Assembly (NCBI GenBank): GCA_964608495.1
Contig: CAZSOQ010000020.1
Coordinates: 1-35,558 of the forward strand
Direction of reading: 5' to 3'
Length of the DNA stretch: 35,558 bases
DNA from: JAKORR01 sp964608495
Lineage (GTDB): Bacteria; Armatimonadota; Zipacnadia; Zipacnadales; FEN-943
Shown here: piece by piece, positions 1 through 8,197 of the stretch
How the letters are laid out: each line of letters begins with the position of its first letter
Position numbering within the stretch: position 1 is the first letter of the stretch
Position numbers and translations under genes: made by a program
The notes under the pieces: generated by a model
Seen by the model: the letters and a program-made list of their open reading frames with translations, nothing else
Database searches by the model: none
Told to the model about the DNA's origin: nothing

Positions 1-83
1 GGAAAGGCTCCCCGGCATGGGCGCGCGGCACGGACGACCGGTGGCGCGAGCCCGGCCCAAGCCCATCGGGATGGTGATGCTCC

Positions 84-3000
84 ATGACCGACCCTGGCGC
101 AAGGCGGCGCATCCCCGTCGGGAGGCTGGCGCCGGCGGCCGTGCTCTGCGTGGTACTGGCGCTGAGTGGCGCGGGCTCGTGCCTGGGCCAACAGCCCTCC
201 ACGGAGGGTCTGGTCGGCTACTGGAGTCTCGACGAATTCCGGGGTCACGTGGCGCCGGACGGCTCGGGGCAGGGCAACGACGCCCTGGTGCGGGCAGCGC
301 TGCAGGTGAAGGGCGTGCGCAACACGGCCCTGGAGTTCGACGGCGTCAGCTCGGCGGCGATTTGCCCGCCGCGCGTCGGCGACGAGGGCGCGCGGGCGTT
401 GACCCTCGAGGCCTGGGCCAAGCCCGGCTCCGCCACCTTCGGCGGCTTCCCGACGGTCGTGCGCAGGGACGGCTCCTACGCCCTGCGCTTCAGCGACAGG
501 ACCATCGGCTTCATCCTGTGGTTCGAGGGCAAGCCCGTCTACCTGAGCTCGGCCCCGAGGGACTGGTCCACCGACCAGTGGTACCACCTCGTGGGCACCT
601 ACGACGGCGAGCGGATGCGGCTGTTCGTGGACGGCGAGGAGGACGGCAGTTCGCCCCGGGACCAGGCGGGGACCATGGACGGCACGCTCAGCAACTGCGG
701 CATCGGGGGGTCTTCCGGCGGCGGCTTCTTCAAGGGCGTGATTGATGAGGTACGCATCTACCACCGGGCGCTGTCGCCCGAGGAGATCAGGGCGTCCCAC
801 GCCTACGGTCGCGAGAGCCTTCGCGCCCAGCAGGACGTCGCCGTCGAGCCCAAGCCGGTCGGGGAGGCGAAACCAGTGTTCCGCAAGCCCGAGAGAGAGA
901 TCACGATGGCCCAGGCCGGATTCCTCTGGGTGGACGCCGAGGACTTCACCGACTACGGCGGCTGGTCGCTGGATACGCAGTTCGTGCACCTGATGGGGTC
1001 CGGGTACCTGATAGCGGCCAGTGTCGGTGAGCCGGTGCGGGACGCCACGGTTGAGTTCGACTTGCCGAAGGCGGGGCGGTACCGGCTCTGGGTCCGGGCC
1101 AAGAACTGGATCAGGGAGCACTCGCCCGGCCGGTACCGCGTCGCGGTCAACGGGCGCTCCTCGGAGAAGGTCTTCGGCGCCGCCGACACGGAGGACTGGG
1201 TCTGGGAATCGGGCGGCGAGTACGACCTGGAGCAGGGGCGCGTCCAGCTAGCTCTGCGCGATCTGACGGGCTACTTCGGGCGCTGCGACGCCCTGGTCCT
1301 GACCACGGACCTGAGCTACACGCCACCGGCGAAGGTCGAAGAGATCCAGAGGGAGCGCAGCCGGCTGACGGGCCTGTCGCTGAGGGAGAAGCCGGCGGGG
1401 GAGTACGACGTGATCGTGGTCGGGGCGGGCGCGGCGGGCTGCTGCGCGGCGCTGGCGGCGGCGCGCACGGGCGCCAGGACGGCGCTGATCCAGAACCGGC
1501 CGGTGCTCGGGGGCAACTCCAGCGATGAGTGTGGCGTCGGCATCAACGGCGCCGCCAGCTCTCACCCGAACGCGCGCGAGAGCGGGATCATCGAGGAGGT
1601 CGGCCGCATCAAGGCCCGCTTCGGCTACGGCCGGATGAGCGAGCCCTTCCGCCTGGCCACCGAGGCCCAGGAGAACCTGTCGGTCTTCCTCAACCAACAC
1701 GTCTTCGCCGTCGAGATGCGGTCCGAGCACGTGATCGGGGCGGTGAAGGCCGTGGACACGCTCACGGGGGAGATCTCGGTCTACCGCGGCGGAAGGTTCG
1801 TGGACTGCACGGGCGACGGCTGGGTGGGCTACTACGCGGGGGCCACCTTCCGGCTCGGGCGCGAGTCGCGCGAGGAGTTCGGCGAGAGCCTGGCGCCCGA
1901 GAAGGCGGACAATATCACGATGAGCGGCTGCATCATGGGTGAGCGCGCCCTGTCCTATCGGGCCGTGGACACCGGCAAGCCGGCCCCGTACACGCCGCCG
2001 CCCTGGGCGCCACGCTTTGGGTCGGCCGAGGAGTTCGGGCGCAATCCCAGGGGCTTCACCAGCGGCGAGTGGTGGCTGGAACATCCAGGCGACGTGGACG
2101 ACGTCTGGGACGCCGAGAGGGCGCGCGATGAGCTGATCCGCATCTCCTTCGGCTACTGGGACTACATCAAGAACGCCTGGCCCGAGCGAGAGCGCGCGGC
2201 CACCTATGCCCTGGCGGTCATCCCCCTCGTGGACGCCAAGCGCGAATCGCGGCGCCTGATCGGCGACTACATCCTGACGCAGAACGATGTCCAGAACGCC
2301 GTGATGTTCCCCGACAGTATCTCCTACGGCGGCTGGCCGCTGGACGTACATCACCCGGAAGGCATCTACTCGGGCAAGGAAGGGCCCTACCACTGCACGC
2401 CGTGGGTGCCGATCTACTCGATCCCCTACCGGTGCCTGTACTCGGTCAACGTTGAGAACCTGCTCTTCGCCGGGCGGGACATGAGCGTGAGCCACATCGC
2501 GCTGGGCAGCGTACGGGTCCAGGGCACGCTGGCGGCGCTGGGCCAGGCGGCCGGTACCGCCGCGGCGCTGGCCCTGCGCCACAAGACCACGCCGCGGGGG
2601 ATCTACGAGAAGCACCTGACCGAGCTGCAGCAGACGCTGGTGAAGGACGACCAGTACATGCCGGGCATCGTGAACGAGGACCCGCTCGACCTGGCCCGCA
2701 AGGCGAAGGTGAGCGCGTCGAGCGAGGGGCTGTACGAGGAGTTCACGCGAGCGCAGTTCCAGAAGGGCGACGCGCACCCCCTGAACATGCCCAGGGCGGT
2801 GATGTTCCCCATGGGCCTCCAGCGGCCGATCCAGTCGGTGGATCTGCTGCTGGCCTCGGAGCGTGAGGAGCCGACCACGGTGGCCCTGCACCTGCGCGGA
2901 GCAGCCGACACGGGGGACTTCTCGTCCACGCAGGACCTGGCGGTGGTCGAGGCCACGGTGCCCGCCAAGCAGGAGTCCTGGGTGAGCTTCGCCCTGGACC

Positions 3001-3575
3001 GCGAGGTGACGACTCCCTTCGCCTGGGTGTGGCTCGGGCCGGCCGAGGGGGTGTCCTGGCGGCTGATGGAGACCGCGCCGCTGGGATCGTGCCGGGCCTA
3101 CGGCGGCGAGGGCCACTGGACCGTCGTGAAGGGCCAGTACTACGCCTTCCTCACCGAGCCGGCGGTCGCCACGAAGGCCGATTACCGCGCCGAGAACGTC
3201 ATCAACGGCGTGACCCGCGTGGTGGACACCACGCCCAACCTGTGGGCCTCGGACCCGGCCCAGCCTCTGCCCCAGTGGGTGGAGCTGGCCTTCGACGCCC
3301 CTACAGCCGTCAACACCGTCTACCTGACCTTCGACACGGACATGAACGCCCCGTACCACAACATGCCCTTGGTGCCCCAGTGCGTGCGCGACTACGAGCT
3401 GTCCTACCACGACGGCGCGAAGTGGGTGTCCCTGGCGAAGGTCGAGGGCAACTTCCAGCGGCGGCGGGTGCATCGGTTCGACGCCGTCGAGGCCACGAGG
3501 CTCCGCCTGACCGTCCACGGCACGAACGGCTGCAAGTCGGCGCGGGTGTTCGAGATCCGAGCCTACAGGGAGTAG
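84..3575 (+). CDS. Exported LamG-domain / FAD-dependent oxidoreductase fusion (xanthan-lyase-like FAD family)
   Basis: A 1163-residue protein. Residues 1-36 look like a signal peptide with a hydrophobic core near 18-32, so it is probably exported. Residues 42-240 form a concanavalin-A/LamG-type fold: GLVGYW near the start, the core WYHLVGTYDGERMRLFVDG, and the closing IDEVRIYHRALSPEEI. Residues 280-410 look like a second beta-sandwich. Residues 440-870 are an FAD_oxidored-type (PF12831) domain with the dinucleotide motif G447-A-G-A-A-G452, then GGNSSDECG, and a late LLFAGRDMSVSHIALG segment. Residues 1035-1160 resemble an F5/8 (discoidin) module. Known: related exported oxidoreductases are common in polysaccharide-degrading planctomycetes and armatimonads; substrates are mostly unknown. 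The start is firm because an in-frame TGA at 75-77 lies just upstream of the ATG. No good Shine-Dalgarno sequence is visible. Confidence 0.88.
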   Translation: MTDPGARRRIPVGRLAPAAVLCVVLALSGAGSCLGQQPSTEGLVGYWSLDEFRGHVAPDGSGQGNDALVRAALQVKGVRNTALEFDGVSSAAICPPRVGDEGARALTLEAWAKPGSATFGGFPTVVRRDGSYALRFSDRTIGFILWFEGKPVYLSSAPRDWSTDQWYHLVGTYDGERMRLFVDGEEDGSSPRDQAGTMDGTLSNCGIGGSSGGGFFKGVIDEVRIYHRALSPEEIRASHAYGRESLRAQQDVAVEPKPVGEAKPVFRKPEREITMAQAGFLWVDAEDFTDYGGWSLDTQFVHLMGSGYLIAASVGEPVRDATVEFDLPKAGRYRLWVRAKNWIREHSPGRYRVAVNGRSSEKVFGAADTEDWVWESGGEYDLEQGRVQLALRDLTGYFGRCDALVLTTDLSYTPPAKVEEIQRERSRLTGLSLREKPAGEYDVIVVGAGAAGCCAALAAARTGARTALIQNRPVLGGNSSDECGVGINGAASSHPNARESGIIEEVGRIKARFGYGRMSEPFRLATEAQENLSVFLNQHVFAVEMRSEHVIGAVKAVDTLTGEISVYRGGRFVDCTGDGWVGYYAGATFRLGRESREEFGESLAPEKADNITMSGCIMGERALSYRAVDTGKPAPYTPPPWAPRFGSAEEFGRNPRGFTSGEWWLEHPGDVDDVWDAERARDELIRISFGYWDYIKNAWPERERAATYALAVIPLVDAKRESRRLIGDYILTQNDVQNAVMFPDSISYGGWPLDVHHPEGIYSGKEGPYHCTPWVPIYSIPYRCLYSVNVENLLFAGRDMSVSHIALGSVRVQGTLAALGQAAGTAAALALRHKTTPRGIYEKHLTELQQTLVKDDQYMPGIVNEDPLDLARKAKVSASSEGLYEEFTRAQFQKGDAHPLNMPRAVMFPMGLQRPIQSVDLLLASEREEPTTVALHLRGAADTGDFSSTQDLAVVEATVPAKQESWVSFALDREVTTPFAWVWLGPAEGVSWRLMETAPLGSCRAYGGEGHWTVVKGQYYAFLTEPAVATKADYRAENVINGVTRVVDTTPNLWASDPAQPLPQWVELAFDAPTAVNTVYLTFDTDMNAPYHNMPLVPQCVRDYELSYHDGAKWVSLAKVEGNFQRRRVHRFDAVEATRLRLTVHGTNGCKSARVFEIRAYRE

Positions 3576-4023
3576 GTACCGGCGTTCCCGGGTCTGACCA
3601 CCGCATGGACCCGGGGGCCCGCGGGGGCTTTGTCCTGCCGCCAGTGGCCGGTGTAGTGTCTCGTGGACGCCGTGTTCATCACGCTTCTTGTCAGCTTTTG
3701 CCGCTTGGCATACACTTATAGACGCATCCAGTTACATAGACAGCCGTTAGGGTGGCGTTCGCCCTGGGTACACTCCTTATAGTCCTTGTCTGACCGCATG
3801 GGCAGGCGGCGCTGCCCGCTGGCGCGTGCCAGTGTGGGCCCGGCGCCGAGGGAGCGGCACAGAACGAGGCTTGACATATACGGTCGCGGTTCGTCTCAGC
3901 AACGGATGAGGATGCGAGGGGGCCCAAAGGTGAGCGCGCTGACCCGGGGGCGAAGGGCCGTCGCGCTCGCGGCATTGACACCGCCACCCCGGGCGCGGGG
4001 AGGCGCCAGAGGCGGCGATAGCG
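3576..4023. other. Intergenic region, 448 bp
   Basis: No convincing gene. A GC-rich stretch with short C/G runs follows the oxidoreductase stop, but it has no T-tract, so I do not call a terminator. Bases 3680-3785 are clearly more AT-rich than their surroundings and hold a possible promoter (listed separately). They also hold two related blocks, TACACTTATAG (3711-3721) and TACACTCCTTATAG (3769-3782). A small frame at 3786-4037 is Arg/Gly/Pro-rich and looks like random high-GC translation. Confidence 0.5.
3688..3716 (+). promoter_or_regulatory. Possible sigma70-type promoter in an AT-rich patch
   Basis: TTGTCA at 3688-3693 and TACACT at 3711-3716 are separated by exactly 17 bp. Both hexamers are imperfect (5/6 and 4/6 against consensus). 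The position would give a leader of about 300 nt for the NHL gene at 4024, which is long, so the assignment is tentative. Confidence 0.3.
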
Positions 4024-5544
4024 ATGCCGAGCTATGAGGGCAAGACCGAAGCACCGGACTTCCCGGACGGGCTGGATTGGCTCAACACCGACCGTCCGCT
4101 CGCCCTGGCGGAGCTGAGGGGCAAGGTCGTTCTCCTGCACTTCTGGACGCCCTCCTCCGTCAACTGCGTGCACGTCCTGTCGGACCTCAAGCGTCTGCAG
4201 CGAAAGTACCCGGCCGAGCTGGTCGTTGTGGGCGTGCACTCGCCCAGGTTCGCCGCCGAGCAGGACACGGCGAACCTTCGCCAGGCAGTCCTGCGCCACG
4301 AGATCGAGCACCCGGTGGTCAACGATCACGACCTGCGGCTGGGGAGCAGCTACGCGGTGCGAGCCTGGCCCACCCTTTTCGTTCTTGACCCCCGGGGCAA
4401 GGTCCTAGGCTACGATTCGGGCAACGGCGCCTACGACGTGTTCGACGGGGTGATCGCCGGGGTCATCGAGACCTTCAGCGCCCATGGCCTGCTGGACAGC
4501 ACGCCTCTACAGTTCGCGCTCGAACGCGCCGGCGTGCCCGACACGCCGCTGTGCTTCCCGGGCAAGGTCCTGGCCGACGAGGCCAGCGGCACGCTCTTCG
4601 TCTCGGACTCCAACCACCACCGGATCGTCGTTGCCTCGCTCGACGGCGCGGTCTGGTACGTCATCGGCTCGGGGGCGCCGGGGCTGGACGACGGGGGCTT
4701 CGCGGAAGCGACCCTCCAACGTCCCCAGGGCTTGGCCCTGGACGGCCAGATACTCTATGTGGCCGATACGGGGAACCATGCCGTCCGCCGCGTGGACCTC
4801 GCGAGCCAACACGTGACGACGATCGCGGGGACGGGTGAGCGAGCCCGGGACGCCAGGGTCACGGGCTACGGCACCTTCCTGGCCCTCGACTCTCCCCGGG
4901 ACGTGCTGGTCAACCGGGGCCACCTGTACCTGGCGATGGCCGGGGCCGACCGGCTCTGCCGCATGGACCTGGAGACGGGCGAGATCACGCCGCACGCGGG
5001 GAGCGGGCGCAAGGCACGGATTGACGGCCCCATGCTGCGGGGTGCTCTGGCCCAGCCCAGCAGCCTGGCCACCGACGGCCGCAGCCTGTACTTCGTGGAC
5101 AGCGATACAAGCTCGGTCAGGGTGGCCGACCTGACACCGCGTGGGCGACTGGGCACCATCGTAGGTCGGGCCTTCTCCGAGTTTGGCGACCGCGACGGCG
5201 TGGGGTCGAAGGTCCGCCTGCAGTATCCGCTGGGCATCGCCTACCACGACGGCGTGCTCTACGTCGCGGACACCTACAACAACAAGATCAAGCGCATCAC
5301 CCCGCAGACGAAGGAGGCAACCACCTTCCTCGGGACGGGCGAGGGGTGGCTTCGCGACGGCGTCTTGCCTCTCTTCGACGGCCCCTGCGGTGTGAGCGTG
5401 GCAGGCGGCAGGCTGTATATCGCCGACACCAACAACCACGCGATCCGGGTGGCGGACCTGGAGACGAAGGCGGTCTCGATGCTGGAGCTGCACGGTCTGG
5501 AAGCCGCCAGGGCGCTCGGCGGGGCCGAGCCGGCTGCTGGGTGA
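4024..5544 (+). CDS. Thioredoxin-fold / NHL-repeat beta-propeller protein (NHLRC2-like) with degenerate redox motif
   Basis: A 506-residue protein with no signal peptide, so probably cytoplasmic. Residues 1-150 are a thioredoxin/AhpC-like fold (RGKVVLLHFWTPSSVNCVHV, then a cis-Pro type AWPTLFVLDPRGKV). Residues 165-495 are NHL-type blades with recurring patterns such as LFVSDSNHHRIVVA, LYVADTGNHAVRRVD, LYVADTYNNKIKRI and LYIADTNNHAIRVAD. Known: NHLRC2-type proteins carry a CCINC motif at the thioredoxin active site. Here it reads S44-S45-V-N-C48, so only the last cysteine survives and dithiol chemistry is unlikely. The ATG has a weak purine-rich AGAGGCGG upstream. The gene ends 7 bp before the convergent tspO stop. 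Family is clear; cellular role is not known. Confidence 0.85.
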   Translation: MPSYEGKTEAPDFPDGLDWLNTDRPLALAELRGKVVLLHFWTPSSVNCVHVLSDLKRLQRKYPAELVVVGVHSPRFAAEQDTANLRQAVLRHEIEHPVVNDHDLRLGSSYAVRAWPTLFVLDPRGKVLGYDSGNGAYDVFDGVIAGVIETFSAHGLLDSTPLQFALERAGVPDTPLCFPGKVLADEASGTLFVSDSNHHRIVVASLDGAVWYVIGSGAPGLDDGGFAEATLQRPQGLALDGQILYVADTGNHAVRRVDLASQHVTTIAGTGERARDARVTGYGTFLALDSPRDVLVNRGHLYLAMAGADRLCRMDLETGEITPHAGSGRKARIDGPMLRGALAQPSSLATDGRSLYFVDSDTSSVRVADLTPRGRLGTIVGRAFSEFGDRDGVGSKVRLQYPLGIAYHDGVLYVADTYNNKIKRITPQTKEATTFLGTGEGWLRDGVLPLFDGPCGVSVAGGRLYIADTNNHAIRVADLETKAVSMLELHGLEAARALGGAEPAAG

Positions 5545-5551
5545 GGCTACG

Positions 5552-6025
5552 TCAGGCGTTCAGCAGGTATAGGGCGTAGTTCAGGACCGTGGCGAAGCTG
5601 ACCCACAGCAGGTAGGGCACCATCAGCACCGCCACGGGTACCGACACGCGCGCAAAGAGCACGATGGTCGCCAGGATGGCCCCCCACAGCGGCACGATCA
5701 CGAGCAGCCCGCCCAGGGGCGATCGCATACCGAAGAACACCGGCGACCACAGGAAGTTCAGGAGAAGCTGCAGGCCGAAGACCACCAGGGCCACCTTGAC
5801 CTGTGCGTTGCCCCATCCCTTGCGCCACACCAGGAAGGCCGCGACGCCCATCATGAGGTACAGGGCCGTCCAGACCGGCCCGAACACCCACGCGGGCGGG
5901 TTGAAGGAGGGCTTGCGCAGTAGGTTGTACCAGGTCGCGATGGCGGGGGCTGTGAAAAGCCCACCGATCACACCCACCAGCTCGCAGATCACGATACTGG
6001 CGATCAGCTCCAGGGCTTGTCGCAT
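5552..6025 (-). CDS. tspO: TspO/MBR family tryptophan-rich sensory protein
   Basis: A 157-residue integral membrane protein with five predicted helices, the usual size for the family. Hallmarks are all present: KPSFNPPAWVFGPVWT at the end of the first loop, NFLWSPVFFG in the middle, and PYLLWVSFATVLNYALYLLN in the last helix. Known: TspO proteins bind porphyrins and other hydrophobic ligands and affect tetrapyrrole metabolism and stress responses. I chose the ATG at 6025 over a GTG at 6049 because an AGAGGTGG Shine-Dalgarno sequence (6039-6032) sits 6 nt upstream. It is convergent with the NHL gene, and about 90 bp separate it from the upstream glycosidase stop, so it could be the last gene of the minus-strand carbohydrate cluster or transcribed alone. 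Confidence 0.95.
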   Translation of the reverse strand: MRQALELIASIVICELVGVIGGLFTAPAIATWYNLLRKPSFNPPAWVFGPVWTALYLMMGVAAFLVWRKGWGNAQVKVALVVFGLQLLLNFLWSPVFFGMRSPLGGLLVIVPLWGAILATIVLFARVSVPVAVLMVPYLLWVSFATVLNYALYLLNA

Positions 6026-6031
6026 CTGATT

Positions 6032-6039
6032 CCACCTCT
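6032..6039 (-). promoter_or_regulatory. Shine-Dalgarno sequence deciding the tspO start
   Basis: AGAGGTGG on the minus strand with a 6-nt spacer to the ATG at 6025. It selects that ATG over the upstream in-frame GTG at 6049, for which no ribosome-binding site is visible. Confidence 0.7.
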
Positions 6040-6115
6040 GTTCGCGCACGTAGTCAGGCTGGGAGGGGCGGTCGGCCGGGGCCTCGGAGCGTCGCCCGGC
6101 ACCCCTTGGCGACTG

Positions 6116-8164
6116 CTAGCCCCGCTCCAGGGTCACGAAGACCACCGAGTGAGCCGGGAGCGTGCAGGACATGTCGCCCCCTTCCACCACCACCGGCAGA
6201 TCGCCCACGAAGTCCTCCTTGCGCTCCAGGAGCGGCTTGCCGTCCAGGTCCCCGTGCGACAGCACCGTGCCCGTCGCCTTCGCCGCCGCGAAGTTGCGCA
6301 GGTGCACGCGGCAGGGCACGGCCCGATCCCACGAGCCGTTGGCCGCGACGAGGTAGAGCGCCCCGCCGTCATCACTCAGCGTCACCAGCACGGGTGTCAG
6401 CGGACCGGCGGATTCCTCGGGCTTGGTGTAGGGGTCGTCGCCCTCGGCGGGAGTGTAGTAGGGGGCCGTGCCGTCCGTCTCGAGGGCCCACTCCCCCACG
6501 TGACGGTTGAAGTAGTAGTAGAGCCAGTAGATCATGAAGCGCTTGTCGGGCGCCTGCTGGGAGAGGATGCCGAAGCCCTGGCCCCGCAGCGCCGAGAACA
6601 TCTGCCAGGAGCTGGCGCCGCGCAGCATCCCCTCGCGGGCGTAGTAGATCAGGCGCACGGCCCGGTGGAGCGTGCCCATGATGTTGGCGTTGCGGTCCAC
6701 GTAGTCCGCCCGCTCGCCGTTGGCGCCCCCGCTGTGCATGCCCCACTCCGTATCGTACTGGTACACCTCGCGCCCCGGGTTGTAGGCCCGGATGAGCGCG
6801 TTGATCCTGAGGATACTGTCCAGCACCTTGTAGTTCTCGGTGAGCACCGCCACCTCGAACTTGCGCCTGTGCGCGTCCCTGACCGCGTAGTAGTGCCCGA
6901 CGACGAAGTCGTAGGCCCCGGCAGCCCGCTGCAGCAGGTAGCTGCACCACCTGGTGCTGCCCCTGTTGATCGCCACGCCGATCTGTGCCTCGGGCTGCAG
7001 GTCGCGGATCGCGGCGCTCACGGCCTTCACCTGAGCGACATAGTCATCGGACGTGGGATAGGCGCCGCCGTGGCCCCACATGCCCGAGTAGGGCTCATTA
7101 GCCACCTCCCAATGGCGGAACTTGTACCCTCGCGCGAGGGAATGGCGCACGCCCACAGCCCACTCGTCCGGCGGCAGCTTCGTGGCCGCGCCCTGGGTCT
7201 CGAACTCCAGAACCGTGTGGTCCTGGGGCACGCCGATCCGGCCCACCATCTCGGCCGCCTTGTCTATCGAGGCTTCGATGCCGAAGGGCTCGTCGCCCAC
7301 GGCGTAGAAGCGCGTCATGGGCAGGCGCAGATCCCCCATCGCGGCCTCCAGCTCCGGCAGCAGCGTGTACTCACCCTGCTTGTCATACGGCTGGCCCGTC
7401 CATCCGGCGACCCGGTGGAAGGACACGCCCCCGGCGTCGCGCGTGGCCCGCCGCCAGCGCCGGCTCGCGTCAACCGTGATCTCCAGGGCGTCGCCCGGCC
7501 GCAGCCGGTGCTGCAGAGGCTCGTATTCGAGGCGCGCTTCATCCAGCAGGCGCACGGGCTCGGGGTCCACCTCCTCGGTCACCACCACGTCGTCAATCCA
7601 CAGCGTCTTCGCCTCGCCGCTGTCCAGGGTCGCCCTGAAGGTCAGCAGCAAGTAGCGCGAACGGCCGGCGTGGAAGTCCAGCCCTTCCCGGACCGAAAAC
7701 ACGTGTTGCGTCCATTCGCTCCCGGCCTCGAAGGTGAAGAATCCCGGCGTCGGCGCGTCCAGGTAGGGCGCGATGCTCTCATAGGCCGTGAAGCCAAACT
7801 GCGAGGCACCGGGCTTGTCCATCCTGGCCCAGAAGGCGACGGTATAGATCCTGCCAGCGCCGGGGCGGATAGCGCGGTCGGAGGCCGTGACGATGTACCC
7901 GGCGGTGTCGGCCGGGTGATGGATGCGGAAGCAGGCCTTGCCGCCATGGGGATTCGCCGTGTCGCGGGTGTAGTTGGCGGGGTCCTTGTACTGCTGGGCG
8001 CCCCACATCGTCCATCCCGGCGGCGGGCGCAGGTCCGACTCGAGCTCGAAGTCGCCGTTGTACGCCAGATTCGCGCCGTCAGCCGCCGCCGCGGCCGCCA
8101 GAAGGACCAGAGCGCCCACGGCCACCAGCATCCCAAGCCCCAAGGCCCGCCAGGGGACCTCCAT
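6116..8164 (-). CDS. Exported clan GH-A glycoside hydrolase (GH39/GH51-like) with N-terminal carbohydrate-binding module
   Basis: A 682-residue protein. The N-terminus is a signal peptide with a long Ala/Leu/Val core. Residues 28-200 resemble a CBM4/9-type jelly roll (LAYNGDFELESDLRPPPGW at its start, LWIDDVVVTEE at its end). The catalytic barrel follows. E357 in HWEVANEPYSG fits the acid/base, and E473 in YQYDTEWGMHSGG fits the nucleophile; they are 116 residues apart, as expected for clan GH-A. A C-terminal beta-sandwich ends in LPAHSVVFVTLE, reminiscent of GH51/GH39 enzymes. The likely activity is an alpha-L-arabinofuranosidase or xylosidase-type retaining hydrolase; exact substrate unknown. 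The ATG at 8164 is preferred over the ATG at 8170 because GGAGG lies 8 nt upstream of it but only 2 nt from the other. It sits 33 bp downstream of the GH31 gene in the same direction. Confidence 0.8.
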   Translation of the reverse strand: MEVPWRALGLGMLVAVGALVLLAAAAAADGANLAYNGDFELESDLRPPPGWTMWGAQQYKDPANYTRDTANPHGGKACFRIHHPADTAGYIVTASDRAIRPGAGRIYTVAFWARMDKPGASQFGFTAYESIAPYLDAPTPGFFTFEAGSEWTQHVFSVREGLDFHAGRSRYLLLTFRATLDSGEAKTLWIDDVVVTEEVDPEPVRLLDEARLEYEPLQHRLRPGDALEITVDASRRWRRATRDAGGVSFHRVAGWTGQPYDKQGEYTLLPELEAAMGDLRLPMTRFYAVGDEPFGIEASIDKAAEMVGRIGVPQDHTVLEFETQGAATKLPPDEWAVGVRHSLARGYKFRHWEVANEPYSGMWGHGGAYPTSDDYVAQVKAVSAAIRDLQPEAQIGVAINRGSTRWCSYLLQRAAGAYDFVVGHYYAVRDAHRRKFEVAVLTENYKVLDSILRINALIRAYNPGREVYQYDTEWGMHSGGANGERADYVDRNANIMGTLHRAVRLIYYAREGMLRGASSWQMFSALRGQGFGILSQQAPDKRFMIYWLYYYFNRHVGEWALETDGTAPYYTPAEGDDPYTKPEESAGPLTPVLVTLSDDGGALYLVAANGSWDRAVPCRVHLRNFAAAKATGTVLSHGDLDGKPLLERKEDFVGDLPVVVEGGDMSCTLPAHSVVFVTLERG

Positions 8165-8197
8165 CGCCATCGCCTCCGTCGGAAGGCAGGCTTTCGT

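Noticed and set aside
84..200. Lipoprotein signal in the FAD oxidoreductase (SGAGSC).
   Set aside because: The residue at -3 is Ala and the overall context fits a lipobox poorly; an ordinary signal peptide is at least as likely.
1248..3518. A 756-residue minus-strand frame opposite the FAD oxidoreductase.
   Set aside because: No recognisable domain or start context; mirrors codon usage of the real gene.
3871..3899. TTGACA at 3871-3876 as a promoter for the NHL gene.
   Set aside because: The -35 is perfect but nothing near 16-18 bp downstream matches a -10 box (best 3/6).
3786..4037. A possible 83-residue gene before the NHL protein.
   Set aside because: Arg/Gly/Pro-rich without hydrophobic core or motif, and overlapping the start of the NHL gene.
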